Shown here: positions 1 through 11,564 of the stretch, piece after piece
Layout: the number at the start of each line of letters is the position of its first letter
How positions within the stretch are numbered: position 1 is the stretch's first letter
NCBI GenBank assembly: GCA_910587765.1
Contig: CAJUNR010000015.1
Location: forward strand, 1 to 64,000
Source of the DNA: an uncultured Lachnospiraceae bacterium
GTDB lineage: Bacteria > Bacillota > Clostridia > Lachnospirales > Lachnospiraceae
Direction: 5' to 3'
DNA: 64,000 bases
Made by a program: the position numbers and the translations under genes
Notes under the pieces: model-generated
Seen by the model: the letters and a program-made list of their open reading frames with translations, nothing else
What the model was told of the DNA's origin: nothing
Database searches by the model: none

Positions 1-218
1 GAGTATAATAATACCATCAGCAGGCAATTTCAATCAGGTCGCAGAGTATGAACCTCTGCGACATTTCCTCTTTTTTCTTGACTTTTCGTTTTAAATCCGA
101 TAACATAATTATGATATTCGACAATTTATCAGAGATTTCTACAGAATCGTTTCGTCGTCTTCGCGGCGGAGATTTCCAAAGAAAAAAATCATACAGCAAA
201 ATAAAATAATACTATTTG

Positions 219-247
219 TTGCACTTATAACTGTTTTCTATTATAAT
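219..247 (+). promoter_or_regulatory. Promoter of the PD-(D/E)XK gene
   Basis: A TTGCAC box (219-224) and a perfect TATAAT (242-247) are separated by 17 nt. The predicted transcription start (about 254) falls on the GGGAG ribosome binding site just before the ATG at 262, so the leader would be unusually short. The stretch 1-218 upstream is AT-rich. It has only a 60-codon minus-strand reading frame (17-199) that I do not recognise and do not call as a gene. Confidence 0.55.
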
Positions 248-261
248 CAAGGGAGAATCAT

Positions 262-1137
262 ATGAAGCCAACCATTATACAGTGGCATCCCGGTTTTCAG
301 GCAATCCTGCAGATTGAACTTGAGGAAGAACTGGACGTACTGCAGTTTCAGAAGGAATATAACCTTACGGAAAAACCCCTACAAATCGACACACTGATTA
401 TCAAGCTGAAACCCGGACATCGAATCCGCAAATCCATCGGACATCTGTTCCGGCAATACAATATTCTCGAATACAAAGGTCCGGACGATTATGTAAGTAT
501 CAATGATTTTTTTAAGGTAATCGGATACGCCTCCGTGCTTCAGTCCAATACGGAACGGAAGCGTGAGATTCCGCCCGAAGAGATCACAATGACCTTTGCC
601 GCTTCTCACTATCCGGATAAACTGATCCGTTTTCTGAAAGATACTTACAAAGCGGTAACGGAGGTCAAGGGTCAGGGCGTCACTTATGTCTCCGGTCTTC
701 TGTTCCCGGTGCAGATTCTTCAGCTTCCCATGCTGGATCCGGATGAGTACCAATGGCTCAGCCGCCTGAGAAGAAATCTGCTGACAGCGGACCTGGACCG
801 GCTGACACGAGCGTATCAGAAAAAACAGCAAAATCCGCTGTATCAGGCTGCGATAAATCTGATTATGCGGGCAAACCCCAGGGAGTTCAGGGAGGGAAAA
901 GAAATGTTGGAAGCCTTAGAGGAACTGTTTCCTGAAGAATTTGCAGAAAAAAACAGACTGCTGGAGGAACTGCAGAAAAAAATGGAGGAACAGGAGGAAA
1001 TACTGGCAGATCAGAAGAAAAAACTAGAAGGACTAAAAAAACAGGCTGATAAACTGGAAAAATACAAAAAACAGAATAAAAAGCTGAAAAAGAAGCTGAA
1101 TCTGCGCAAATCCAGACAAAATTATGCCAAATACTAA
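262..1137 (+). CDS. PD-(D/E)XK nuclease-like protein with C-terminal coiled coil
   Basis: The 291-residue protein has an N-terminal domain (about 1-180) with an acidic residue followed by a hydrophobic strand ending in lysine (QIDTLIIK, about 42-49). This is compatible with a PD-(D/E)XK nuclease fold of the kind found in Rpn and related transposase-like families. The last 77 residues are strongly charged (E, K, Q) and read as one long coiled coil. The start is ATG 262 with GGGAG upstream. The gene overlaps the following antitoxin-like gene by 14 bp, and it carries an internal ribosome binding site before codon 215. Many clostridial genomes hold several such genes. Biochemical function is not shown by the sequence; nuclease activity is an inference from fold resemblance. 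Confidence 0.6.
   Translation: MKPTIIQWHPGFQAILQIELEEELDVLQFQKEYNLTEKPLQIDTLIIKLKPGHRIRKSIGHLFRQYNILEYKGPDDYVSINDFFKVIGYASVLQSNTERKREIPPEEITMTFAASHYPDKLIRFLKDTYKAVTEVKGQGVTYVSGLLFPVQILQLPMLDPDEYQWLSRLRRNLLTADLDRLTRAYQKKQQNPLYQAAINLIMRANPREFREGKEMLEALEELFPEEFAEKNRLLEELQKKMEEQEEILADQKKKLEGLKKQADKLEKYKKQNKKLKKKLNLRKSRQNYAKY
904..1137 (+). CDS. Putative intragenic small protein (C-terminal coiled coil)
   Basis: GGAGG at 891-895 sits exactly 8 nt before an in-frame ATG at 904 (codon 215 of the enclosing gene). Initiation there would give a 77-residue coiled-coil protein identical to the C-terminal part of the full-length product. Five other Rpn-type loci in this window have the same 8-nt arrangement. 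Expression is inferred only from the ribosome binding site. Confidence 0.4.
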   Translation: MLEALEELFPEEFAEKNRLLEELQKKMEEQEEILADQKKKLEGLKKQADKLEKYKKQNKKLKKKLNLRKSRQNYAKY

Positions 1138-1324
1138 GCCAATATCAGATTTATGCAATTATGCAGAAGTATTAAAAGAAGTAAAAACAAACCAACCAGT
1201 ATATTTGACTCGGAATGGTCGGAGAGCATATGCTATTGTAGATATTGATGAATTAGAGCAATTAAAAGCAAAGATTCGACTTTTAACAAAACCGACAAAG
1301 GGAGAAAACTACTGGGACGATTAG
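1124..1324 (+). CDS. Phd/YefM-family antitoxin, orphan
   Basis: The 66-residue product begins MPNTKPISDLCNYAEVLKEV and continues with an L-T-R-N-G-R stretch followed by a D-I-D-E-L-E-Q-L segment. This is the standard Phd/YefM antitoxin pattern: an N-terminal DNA-binding domain and then a short toxin-binding tail. No RelE/YoeB/Doc toxin gene follows; the next gene is ntpD on the other strand. The start overlaps the end of the upstream PD-(D/E)XK gene by 14 bp and lacks an evident ribosome binding site, so translation is probably coupled. The gene is visibly richer in A and T than its neighbours, which suggests acquisition. It may be a remnant of a toxin-antitoxin pair or may partner the upstream protein. 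Confidence 0.8.
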   Translation: MPNTKPISDLCNYAEVLKEVKTNQPVYLTRNGRRAYAIVDIDELEQLKAKIRLLTKPTKGENYWDD

Positions 1325-1337
1325 GAGATTATGCGGC

Positions 1338-1366
1338 AAAAGGGAGGGACGTCGTCCCTCCCTTTT
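1338..1366. terminator. Bidirectional terminator
   Basis: AAAAGGGAGGGAC, a 3-nt loop (gtc) and GTCCCTCCCTTTT form a near-perfect hairpin with A and T tracts on both sides. It can end both the plus-strand antitoxin transcript and the minus-strand V-ATPase operon. Confidence 0.85.
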
Positions 1367-1398
1367 GTATTTGCATTTGATCGGCCTGCGGTTTTCGC

Positions 1399-2073
1399 TT
1401 ACTGCGCTCTTGCCGCCTGCTTCTCTTTGTAATGATGCGTCTCTTCCAGCATCATATCTTTCACTTTCATCAAACGAATCTGTGTGGACCGTTCGTTCTC
1501 ATCCAGTTTCATCGTGATATACTTGATGTTCGCCTGCGCCTGCGGGATAATCACATGCTCCAGCGCGTTAACGCGCCGGCGGGTCTTCTCGATCTCCGCA
1601 GCCATGAGCTGACATGCTTTTTCCGTTTCCGCCAGACGGAGCATCTCGGGCAGAACGTCCGCCAGAGATTTCACCGCGTCGTCGAGGTCACTGGAGGTAA
1701 ATGCGAAGCCGTAAGAGTAGATATCATTTTCGTCAGCCGTCCTGGTCTTATATTCGAAGACCGGGATATCCACGCTCATGACATTCTTCTTATCTGTTTC
1801 CAGATAAACCTCCTGCTTGGGCGCCATCAGAGCGGTATGCAGCGTTTCCTCCGACATGCCGGCTTTGGCCACGACAAAATTCTTGTTCGCCGCCTGAATA
1901 CCGGCCTCTACCTTCTGACGGAGCTCCATATTCTCACGGACCAGATCCAGAAACTGACGCATGAGCTCATCGCGCTTGTCTTTCAGCAGCTTGTGGCCTT
2001 TTCTGGCCGTCGCCAGCTTTTTCTTCTGGCGGGTCAGCTCCATTCGGGTCGGGTTCACCTGTGTAGCTGCCAA
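1399..2073 (-). CDS. ntpD: V-type ATP synthase subunit D
   Basis: The 224-residue protein begins with the family pattern NPTRMELTRQKKKL and is rich in long helices. It matches subunit D, the central rotor shaft that couples the A3B3 head to the membrane ring together with subunit F. The start is a TTG codon at 2071-2073, preceded by GGAGGG (2080-2085) at 6 nt. The next in-frame Met lies inside the conserved N-terminus and would truncate it. It is the last gene of the operon. Unlike its neighbours, it is separated from ntpB by 212 bp that contain a palindromic repeat. Confidence 0.95.
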   Translation of the reverse strand: MAATQVNPTRMELTRQKKKLATARKGHKLLKDKRDELMRQFLDLVRENMELRQKVEAGIQAANKNFVVAKAGMSEETLHTALMAPKQEVYLETDKKNVMSVDIPVFEYKTRTADENDIYSYGFAFTSSDLDDAVKSLADVLPEMLRLAETEKACQLMAAEIEKTRRRVNALEHVIIPQAQANIKYITMKLDENERSTQIRLMKVKDMMLEETHHYKEKQAARAQ

Positions 2074-2138
2074 TCCGATCCCTCCTTCCTTTCAATTCCG
2101 ATACTGTTACTGTCTATATCAGCCAGTATACAGCCTGT

Positions 2139-2265
2139 CATGAGCTGATCTTCCTGGAAGACCCATTGAAGGGCGCCGGTCCTTAGGCACGGTATTTTCG
2201 TGCCTTAGTACCGCTGCGTCCCTTCATTAAGTGCAAACGGGGTCTGGAAGGATGATCTGCTCATG
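2139..2265 (-). repeat. Dispersed palindromic element, copy B
   Basis: The element occupies the gap between ntpB and ntpD. On the minus strand it matches copy A (23704-23844) through long blocks, such as CTTAATGAAGGGACGCAGCG and GCCTAAGGACCGGCGCCC. Copy A has an extra insert of about 15 bp. The ends (CATGAGC / GCTCATG) pair with each other, and so does an inner hairpin (GGCACG / CGTGCC). Both stems differ from copy A at both arms, so pairing is kept while sequence changes. It is read through in the ATPase transcript and could act as an RNA structure there. Confidence 0.75.
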
Positions 2266-2285
2266 TCAGGCGTCCGTTATACTGC

Positions 2286-3659
2286 TTACTGTTTTCCGTA
2301 ATACAGATCCAGATATTTATCGTCAATACGTTTCAGCTCGGACCTCGGGAGGATGGACAGCAGTTTCCAGCCAATGTTCAGCGTCTCTTCAATGTCGCGG
2401 TCTGCCTGGAAGCCCTGAGATACATATTCCTTCTCAAACTCATCCGCAAACTTCGCATAAATCAGGTCCATGTCGGAGAGCGCCGCCTCGCCCAGAATCG
2501 TCATCAGCTCTTTGGCGTCTTTTCCGCGCGCATAAGCCGCGAACAACTGGTTCAGCGTATTGGAGTGGTCACCTCTGGTCTTGCCCTCGCCGATACCTTT
2601 ATCTTTCAGACGGGACAGCGACGGCAGAACATCGATGGGCGGATTGACGCCTTTTCTGTAAAGCTCACGGCTGAGGATGACCTGGCCCTCGGTGATGTAA
2701 CCGGTCAGGTCAGGGATCGGATGCGTCTTATCGTCCTCGGGCATGGTCAGGATCGGAAGCATGGTGATGGAACCTTCTTTTCCTTTCTGACGTCCGGCGC
2801 GCTCGTATAACTGAGCCAGGTCCGTATACATGTATCCCGGATAGCCGCGGCGTCCCGGAACCTCTTTGCGCGCTGCGGAAATCTCACGGAGCGCATCCGC
2901 GTAGTTGGTAATATCCGTCAGGATAACCAGCACGTGCATGTCTTTTTCAAATGCCAGATACTCGGCTGCGGTCAACGCCATACGCGGAGTCGCGATACGC
3001 TCAACCGCCGGGTCGTTTGCCAGATTGACAAAAAGAACGGTACGGTCAATGGCGCCGGTCTCCTTGAAGCTCTCCACGAAGAAGTTGGACTCCTCGAAGG
3101 TAATACCCATAGCGGCGAACACAACGGCGAAACGCTCGTCTTTGCCGCGAACCTTCGCCTGTCTTGCGATCTGTGCCGCCAGCTGTGCATGAGGCAGACC
3201 GGACATGGAGAAGATCGGCAGCTTCTGGCCGCGGACCAGGGTGTTCAGTCCGTCGATGGCGGACACACCGGTCTGGATAAACTCATTCGGGTAGCTTCTG
3301 GCCGCCGGATTCATGGGCAGGCCGTTGATATCCATTCTCTTGTCTGGAAGGATCTCAGGGCCTCCGTCGATGGGACGTCCCATACCGTCGAAGACGCGTC
3401 CCAGCATATCCTCGGATGCGCCCAGCTCTACGCCTCTTCCCAGGAAACGTACTTTGCTGTTGGAGAGGTTGATACCGGTGGAACTCTCATAGAGCTGTAC
3501 CATGGCGTCGCTTCCGTTGACCTCCAGCACCTTGCACCGGCGGATCTCGCCGTTGGCCAGTTCGATCTCGCCCAACTCGTCGTAGGTAACGCCTTCCACG
3601 CCCTGTACCAGCATCAGCGGTCCGGCTACTTCCTGTATGGTTCTATACTCTTTCGGCAT
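2286..3659 (-). CDS. ntpB: V-type ATP synthase subunit B
   Basis: The 457-residue regulatory, non-catalytic nucleotide-binding subunit of the A3B3 hexamer shows the typical features: an N-terminal barrel (about 1-75), the [20 protein letters not shown] segment replacing a true P-loop, and the conserved [17 protein letters not shown] and [13 protein letters not shown] stretches. Length is normal for the family. The ATG at 3659 follows the ntpA stop codon directly, with AGGAGG overlapping the end of ntpA, so translational coupling is likely. Confidence 0.97.
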   Translation of the reverse strand: MPKEYRTIQEVAGPLMLVQGVEGVTYDELGEIELANGEIRRCKVLEVNGSDAMVQLYESSTGINLSNSKVRFLGRGVELGASEDMLGRVFDGMGRPIDGGPEILPDKRMDINGLPMNPAARSYPNEFIQTGVSAIDGLNTLVRGQKLPIFSMSGLPHAQLAAQIARQAKVRGKDERFAVVFAAMGITFEESNFFVESFKETGAIDRTVLFVNLANDPAVERIATPRMALTAAEYLAFEKDMHVLVILTDITNYADALREISAARKEVPGRRGYPGYMYTDLAQLYERAGRQKGKEGSITMLPILTMPEDDKTHPIPDLTGYITEGQVILSRELYRKGVNPPIDVLPSLSRLKDKGIGEGKTRGDHSNTLNQLFAAYARGKDAKELMTILGEAALSDMDLIYAKFADEFEKEYVSQGFQADRDIEETLNIGWKLLSILPRSELKRIDDKYLDLYYGKQ

Positions 3660-5447
3660 TTAGAAGTCCTCCTTTCCGCATGCGTCCTTGATCTGGGATG
3701 CCAGCTCTTTCAAGATCTTGTCATACTCTGCATCCAGATTCTCTTCTAATACATATTTATAACGTCCGATCTGCTCGCGGACCGGAAGATCGATCAGGCC
3801 CTTGACGCCCGCGCCGTTTTTCAGCGCCTCCATCGCCTGGTCGTAGTAAGCCAACACCAGTTTCATCATCAGAAGCTGCTTCTTCAGGGATGTATAGGTA
3901 TCTACCTCATGGAAGGAGTTCTGATGGAGGAAGTCCTCACGGATGGAACGGGCTGCTTCCATCTTCAGACGGTCCGGTGCGGAAAGCGCATCCATACCAA
4001 CCATCTGCACGATCTCGTTCAGCTCTGCCTCTTCCTGCAGGAGAGACATCATGGACTGGCGTCCCGCCATCCACTCTTCGGACACGTTCTTGTCGAACCA
4101 TCCGGAGATATTGTCCAGATACAACGAATAACTGGTCAGCCAGTTGATGGCCGGGAAATGTCTCTTATATGCAAGCGCGGAATCCAGTCCCCAGAACACC
4201 TTGACAATACGAAGCGTCGCCTGGGATACCGGCTCGGACGTATCGCCGCCGGGCGGGGATACGGCTCCGATTACCGACAGAGCGCCCTCTCTTCCGTCCT
4301 TTCCAAGATTGATCACATGGCCGGCGCGCTCGTAGAACTGCGCCAGACGGGAACCCAGATAAGCCGGGTAGCCCTCCTCACCGGGCATCTCCTCCAGACG
4401 TCCGGACATCTCGCGCAGAGCCTCAGCCCAGCGGGAAGTGGAGTCTGCCATCAGAGCCACGGAATATCCCATATCACGGAAATACTCCGCGATCGTAATA
4501 CCGGTATAGATGGACGCCTCGCGGGCCGCCACCGGCATATCGGAGGTATTCGCAATCAGCACGGTACGCTCCATCAGCGACTTGCCGGTCTTCGGGTCCT
4601 TCAGCTCCGGAAACTCGTTCAGAACGTCGGTCATCTCGTTGCCGCGCTCGCCGCAGCCGATGTAGACCACGATGTCCGCTTCCGCCCATTTTGCAAGCTG
4701 ATGCTGGATCACCGTCTTGCCGCTTCCGAACGGCCCCGGTACGGCCGCCACACCGCCCTTGGCGATGGGGAAGAACATATCGACCACGCGCTGTCCGGTA
4801 ATCAGCGGCATGCTGGGCGGCAGCTTCTCCTTGTAGGGACGGCCTTTACGGACCGGCCATTTCTGCATCAGCGTCACGTCCTTGTCGCCGTCCGCGGTCG
4901 TCACAACCGCAACCACGTCTTCCACCGTAAACTCACCGGCCTTAATCTCCTTGATCGTACCCTGAATACCATAGGGAACCATGATCCTCTGTTCCACGAC
5001 CGCCGTCTCCTGTACGGTTCCGATGATATCGCCGGCTTCCACCGCATCTCCCGCCTGCACGGTCGGCACAAAATTCCACTTCAGATCGCGCTTGAGGGAG
5101 GGGACCTCCACGCCGCGCTTTAAGTTATTTCCGCCGGATACTTTCATAATATCGTCCAGCGGCCTCTGGATTCCGTCGTAGATGCTGGTGATCAGTCCGG
5201 GGCCAAGTTCCACGGACAACGGCATCTCGGTGGATTCCACCGGTTCGCCCGGTCCCAGACCGGCCGTCTCCTCGTACACCTGGATGGATGCTTCATCCCC
5301 GTGCATCTCGATGATCTCACCGATGAGGCGCTGCTTGCTTACACGTACCACGTCAAACATGTTGGCATCGCGCATACCGGTAGCGATGACCAGAGGCCCC
5401 GCCACTTTTTTTATCGTGCCTTTACTCATTTGAATGGATTCACCCAC
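3660..5447 (-). CDS. ntpA: V-type ATP synthase catalytic subunit A
   Basis: The 595-residue catalytic subunit hydrolyses or makes ATP in the A3B3 head. The P-loop GPFGSGKT lies near residue 238, followed by the diagnostic [11 protein letters not shown] and [20 protein letters not shown] motifs and the long non-homologous insert of A subunits. Two starts are possible: GTG at 5447, with GGAG 12 nt upstream, and ATG at 5429 ([12 protein letters not shown]), with GGTGA at better spacing. The ATG start fits the usual family N-terminus and gives 589 residues. Confidence 0.97.
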   Translation of the reverse strand: MGESIQMSKGTIKKVAGPLVIATGMRDANMFDVVRVSKQRLIGEIIEMHGDEASIQVYEETAGLGPGEPVESTEMPLSVELGPGLITSIYDGIQRPLDDIMKVSGGNNLKRGVEVPSLKRDLKWNFVPTVQAGDAVEAGDIIGTVQETAVVEQRIMVPYGIQGTIKEIKAGEFTVEDVVAVVTTADGDKDVTLMQKWPVRKGRPYKEKLPPSMPLITGQRVVDMFFPIAKGGVAAVPGPFGSGKTVIQHQLAKWAEADIVVYIGCGERGNEMTDVLNEFPELKDPKTGKSLMERTVLIANTSDMPVAAREASIYTGITIAEYFRDMGYSVALMADSTSRWAEALREMSGRLEEMPGEEGYPAYLGSRLAQFYERAGHVINLGKDGREGALSVIGAVSPPGGDTSEPVSQATLRIVKVFWGLDSALAYKRHFPAINWLTSYSLYLDNISGWFDKNVSEEWMAGRQSMMSLLQEEAELNEIVQMVGMDALSAPDRLKMEAARSIREDFLHQNSFHEVDTYTSLKKQLLMMKLVLAYYDQAMEALKNGAGVKGLIDLPVREQIGRYKYVLEENLDAEYDKILKELASQIKDACGKEDF

Positions 5448-5451
5448 TTTC

Positions 5452-5772
5452 TTAATTATCTCCGAATAAGATATCAGACCCTACCGCCTGTTCCACGGAC
5501 TTCTTCACGCCTGTGATTCCGGCGCCCGTATTCCCGGACACGCCGGGGATCTGGATAATGGCCGGGAGCACCTGCTCCTGATATCTGCCGATCTCATGCT
5601 TCAGCTCCGCCGCCAGCGCCTCGGTAATGTAGATCACCGCATAATCGCCTTCCGCAATCCGCCGAAGCAGCTTCTCTCCTTCCTGAGTGTCGGATACCGG
5701 GAATGTATCCAGCCCCAGGGCCGCGAAACCATAGATGCTGTCATAAGCGCCCATTACTGCGATCTTATACAT
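5452..5772 (-). CDS. ntpG: V-type ATP synthase subunit F
   Basis: The 106-residue protein starts [20 protein letters not shown], the typical alpha/beta N-terminus of subunit F. Subunit F binds subunit D in the central rotor shaft. It overlaps the end of ntpC by 8 bp and ends 4 bp before the GTG of ntpA, which is tight operonic packing. The position between C and A is the same as ntpG in the Enterococcus hirae operon. Confidence 0.93.
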   Translation of the reverse strand: MYKIAVMGAYDSIYGFAALGLDTFPVSDTQEGEKLLRRIAEGDYAVIYITEALAAELKHEIGRYQEQVLPAIIQIPGVSGNTGAGITGVKKSVEQAVGSDILFGDN

Positions 5773-6736
5773 ACATTTCCCTTACCCTTTCCCGGATGGA
5801 ATCATCTGACAAACCGTTCTGCTTACAGGTAAGTATGATCCTCACCGTTTTAATCTCATTTTCCCTTGCAATGACATATGCCACCAGAGGTCCAACGGAA
5901 AATGGATTGGACTTCTGGGGTTTGATGGTCTGGATAATCCGGTTGTCACACCAGCGTTCAAACGCCGAAGGAGATTCCTTCAGCGCTGCCGCACCCTCCG
6001 CATATCCGTTCCCGTTTAAATATTCGATGATCGAATCCACGCCAGCCAGTGCCGCATGCGCCAGACTGTCAATGTTCAGCGTATTGCAGGGCGCCATGGC
6101 GCGTTTCATAAATTCCAGCGTCTTCGCGGTCTTTGAAGCCCTGACGGCAATCTTAATGTTGGCCACCGCCACGGTTGACTCCGCATAATCGCGGATAATA
6201 TCGTCTTCCGCGGCCTTGCCGGCCTCCATGACGGCCTCCATCGTCGCCCGGTCGATGATCACATCGCAGAGCTGTCCGTCTCCCGAATGAAGCAATGCAT
6301 CCACCGCCTCCTGCGCCGCTGTCTGCATGTTCTCTGGCAGCGCCTTATAGTCCTTTTCTTTTATGATGCGCAGCAGTTCCTCCTTTGGAATGGGGGTGCC
6401 CTCATAAAAGATGTTGGCGCCGCTTTTGCCGGTGCATACCTCTTTCACCGCAGCCTTCAGGTTGTGGAACCAGCTTGCATAGGACAGAACGTCGAACACG
6501 TCCATATCCACATGCATCTCGCCGATGGTCTCCCAGATCTTCTCCCGTTCTCTCGTCAGGATGGCGTCTGCATCATCCGGCACATCCGCGCCGCCCCAGC
6601 CTCTCTCCTGCAGAAACCGAAGAGCCGCCTCGTCATCCTTGCAGGCGATGAGCTGCTCAATGGTCGAGGCCGAGAACAGGGACACTTCCAGAGCACGGAT
6701 TCGCGCGACCGCGTAGGCATATTGTGTTTTAGACAT
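5765..6736 (-). CDS. ntpC: V-type ATP synthase subunit C
   Basis: The 323-residue, helix-rich protein matches the V-ATPase/A-ATPase subunit C (d) family. This subunit caps the membrane rotor ring and connects it to the D-F shaft. It starts MSKTQYAYAVARIRALE, as usual for the family, with AGGAGGG upstream of ATG 6736. Length is slightly below that of other family members, with no sign of truncation. Confidence 0.93.
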   Translation of the reverse strand: MSKTQYAYAVARIRALEVSLFSASTIEQLIACKDDEAALRFLQERGWGGADVPDDADAILTREREKIWETIGEMHVDMDVFDVLSYASWFHNLKAAVKEVCTGKSGANIFYEGTPIPKEELLRIIKEKDYKALPENMQTAAQEAVDALLHSGDGQLCDVIIDRATMEAVMEAGKAAEDDIIRDYAESTVAVANIKIAVRASKTAKTLEFMKRAMAPCNTLNIDSLAHAALAGVDSIIEYLNGNGYAEGAAALKESPSAFERWCDNRIIQTIKPQKSNPFSVGPLVAYVIARENEIKTVRIILTCKQNGLSDDSIRERVREMYV

Positions 6737-6765
6737 TAAAACCCTCCTTTTCGGCGAACCGGCTT

Positions 6766-7359
6766 CTATGAAAATAAGATTGCATTTACTTTATCCTGGA
6801 GCATATCCTTCTTCGCGTCAAACAGCGCTTTCAGGGTACAGTTCTCCTCTATGCCTCCATAGACGAGGATAAAACCGTCCGCGATGGCTTTCGGCTCTTT
6901 TTTCAGAACCAGGCTTCCGCCCTTCTCCTTTGCCGCCGCCGCGATCTTCTTCTCGAAGTCGGCCGGCATCCTGGCAAGATCTTCGGAAGAGAAATAGATC
7001 TCTCCGTCCTCCGCCAGTGCATAGGTCTTCAATATCTTTTCCAGGGTCAGGAAATAGCTCTGCACATCCTTATTCTTCAGAGTCACATAAGCTTCCTCTA
7101 TGACACCCGCGATGATCTCCTGTTTCGCCCGCAGAAGAGCCGTCCTCCTCTGCTGCTCCGCGGAAGATTTCACGCGTCCCGCATAATTCACTTTCAAAGC
7201 GGCATTCTTCTGCGCCGCTTCGGCTTCCATCGCCGCGCACTCGGCTTTTGCTTCCGCGAGAACCGCGTCCGCTTCCTTCTGCGCCGATTCCAGCCTTCTG
7301 GCTGCGGAGGCTTTTGCTTCTTCCTGAATCTGGCCCGTAATCTTCTCCAATCCGGTCAT
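6766..7359 (-). CDS. ntpE: V-type ATP synthase subunit E
   Basis: The chosen ATG at 7359 gives 197 residues. It has AAGGAGA at good spacing, and longer versions would run into the end of ntpK. The N-terminal half is an Ala/Glu/Lys-rich helix (GLEKITGQIQEEAKASAARR onward). The C-terminal globular part ends near the conserved ADGFILVYGGIEENCT segment and binds the ATPase head. With NtpF it forms the peripheral stalk that holds the stator still. Confidence 0.92.
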   Translation of the reverse strand: MTGLEKITGQIQEEAKASAARRLESAQKEADAVLAEAKAECAAMEAEAAQKNAALKVNYAGRVKSSAEQQRRTALLRAKQEIIAGVIEEAYVTLKNKDVQSYFLTLEKILKTYALAEDGEIYFSSEDLARMPADFEKKIAAAAKEKGGSLVLKKEPKAIADGFILVYGGIEENCTLKALFDAKKDMLQDKVNAILFS

Positions 7360-7408
7360 TCTAAAGCTCTCCTTCTTGCAATTTGTTCGTCGTTGACAGG
7401 CTCCTTCA

Positions 7409-9918
<2,510 letters not shown>

Positions 9919-9948
9919 ATCCCTCCTTTTTCTTTTTTCTCTTTCCCG

Positions 9949-10257
9949 TTAAACCAGAGCTGAAATAATTGCTTCTACCGCCTCCGGCTTTTTGGGAATA
10001 ACCAGTTCTTTCAAAGCCTCAATCTCCTTCCCGGCTTCCGCCGCCGCCGCGTCAAGCTGCGCGTCGCCTTCTGTCCGGGCCGCCTGCGCCGTCTCCTGGC
10101 CGGAGGTTCTGACCCTGCGGGCCGCATCCTCTCTCATCCTCTGAGCTTCAACTTTGGCTTCTTCCAGAATGGAAGCTGCTTTGGCGTCCGCTTCTTTAAT
10201 GATCTCTTCCGCTTTCGCCTCAGCAGCTTTTACCGACTTTAAAGTCTCTTCTAACAC
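9949..10257 (-). CDS. ntpF: V-type ATP synthase peripheral stalk subunit (G/H-like)
   Basis: The 102-residue protein is almost entirely one Ala/Glu/Lys helix (KAAEAKAEEIIKEADAKAAS), the pattern of the G/H subunit that pairs with subunit E in the peripheral stalk. The start is a GTG codon at 10255-10257. It is the first gene of the operon and equals ntpF of E. hirae in position. Low-complexity composition makes family assignment rest mainly on context. Confidence 0.85.
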   Translation of the reverse strand: MLEETLKSVKAAEAKAEEIIKEADAKAASILEEAKVEAQRMREDAARRVRTSGQETAQAARTEGDAQLDAAAAEAGKEIEALKELVIPKKPEAVEAIISALV

Positions 10258-10319
10258 CGTTTCACCACCTAACTTTTTGGAATTGTCTGAATTGTATATG
10301 GCTTTACATTTTCCAGCAT

Positions 10320-10348
10320 ATTATAACACCTTTTTTTGGCAACTTCAA
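10320..10348 (-). promoter_or_regulatory. Promoter of the V-ATPase operon
   Basis: On the minus strand, TTGAAG (10343-10348), a 17-nt spacer and a perfect TATAAT (10320-10325) precede the GTG start of ntpF by about 60 nt. No other promoter-like site was seen between the nine ATPase genes. Confidence 0.65.
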
Positions 10349-10379
10349 CCAAAAGCTGCACCCGTCTTTTATACGTCTT

Positions 10380-10865
10380 TTATACTGTAAGCGTGATTGT
10401 TTTATCACTTTTGCGGTAAGGCGTCATTTTCACGCCCGCAGCTTTGAGCATCCGTCTGGAGGCAAGACTGGCGGGAGTACCGTTGTACTTGTCGTCCGCG
10501 TAGACCAGTTCCCGGATACCGGCCTGGATAATCGCCTTCGCGCACTCGTTGCAGGGAAACAGGGTCACATAGAGCTTCGTGCCCTCCAGACTTCCTCCCC
10601 GGTAATTCAGAATCGCGTTCAGCTCGCTGTGCGTCACATACGCATACTTGCTCTCGCCGAACCCGCCTTCCCTGTCCCACGGAAATTCGTCGTCATCGCA
10701 TCCGGTCGGAAAGCCGTTATAGCCCATGGACAATATCTTGTTCTCCCGGCTGACAATACAGGCTCCCACCTGCGTGCTGGGATCTTTGGAACGCATGGCG
10801 GACAAATACGCGATTCCCATAAAATACTCGTCCCATGATATGTAGTCTGTTCTCTTTTGGCTCAT
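10380..10865 (-). CDS. dCMP/cytidine deaminase family protein
   Basis: The 161-residue zinc deaminase has the metal and proton-shuttle motif H79-S-E81 and the paired cysteines PC105NEC108. The family deaminates dCMP to dUMP, feeding thymidylate synthesis; Gram-positive relatives include ComEB. An extra glycine- and aspartate-rich insert (TGCDDDEFPWDREGG, about 54-68) is typical of dCMP deaminases. The ATG at 10865 has a GGAAGGG site upstream. The next gene downstream on the same strand, 70 bp before it in coordinate terms, is sua5-upp, so nucleotide salvage genes are neighbours here. Confidence 0.88.
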   Translation of the reverse strand: MSQKRTDYISWDEYFMGIAYLSAMRSKDPSTQVGACIVSRENKILSMGYNGFPTGCDDDEFPWDREGGFGESKYAYVTHSELNAILNYRGGSLEGTKLYVTLFPCNECAKAIIQAGIRELVYADDKYNGTPASLASRRMLKAAGVKMTPYRKSDKTITLTV

Positions 10866-10934
10866 CTTATCCCTTCCTGTCTTAAAGTTGCGCGCCCGCG
10901 GCTTCCCCGCGCAGGCGCCGTCTGATTCCCCGCA

Positions 10935-11564
10935 TTATTTCGTGCCGAAGATGCGGTCGCCCGCGTCTCCGAGGCCCGGCACGATATATCCGGATTCATT
11001 GAGTTTTTCGTCCACGGCGCCGATATACAGCTCCACATCCGGATGATCTCTGTGCATCCGCTCGATTCCCTCCGGCGCTGCTATAATGCACATAAAACGA
11101 ATCTGTTTCACGCCCCTGGCCTTCAGCATCGCAATGGCCGCCGACGCGGAACCGCCTGTGGCGAGCATCGGATCCACCACGAACACGTCCCGTTCCGAAC
11201 AGTCTTTGGGAAGCTTACAGTAATATTCTACCGGCTCGAGCGTCTCTTCATTCCTGTATAATCCGATGTGCCCCACCTTTGCCGCCGGAATCATCGTGAG
11301 CATTCCCTCCACCATGCCGAGGCCGGCGCGCAGAATCGGCACCACCGCCAGCTTCTTGCCCTCGAGTTCTTTCGCCGTCGTCCTGCATATGGGCGTCTCA
11401 ATCTCCACATCGACCAGTTTCAACTCCCGGGTCGCCTCATAGCACATCAGCATGGCGATCTCGCTGATCATATGGCGGAAATCCCTGGATCCGGTTTCCT
11501 TTCTGCGGATGATGCCGATCTTGTGGCGAATCAGCGGATGATCCATGATGACTGTTTTTGTCAT
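10935..11564 (-). CDS. upp: Uracil phosphoribosyltransferase from its own internal start
   Basis: Initiation at the ATG 11562-11564 gives 209 residues, the standard length for the family, starting [24 protein letters not shown] site lies 8 nt upstream. The enzyme converts uracil and PRPP to UMP in pyrimidine salvage. Whether cells make this form, the Sua5 fusion or both cannot be decided from sequence. Confidence 0.8.
   Translation of the reverse strand: MTKTVIMDHPLIRHKIGIIRRKETGSRDFRHMISEIAMLMCYEATRELKLVDVEIETPICRTTAKELEGKKLAVVPILRAGLGMVEGMLTMIPAAKVGHIGLYRNEETLEPVEYYCKLPKDCSERDVFVVDPMLATGGSASAAIAMLKARGVKQIRFMCIIAAPEGIERMHRDHPDVELYIGAVDEKLNESGYIVPGLGDAGDRIFGTK

Noticed and set aside
17..199. 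A 60-codon minus-strand frame at the window start
   Set aside because: No ribosome binding site or similarity that I recognise; kept only as an unassigned open stretch.
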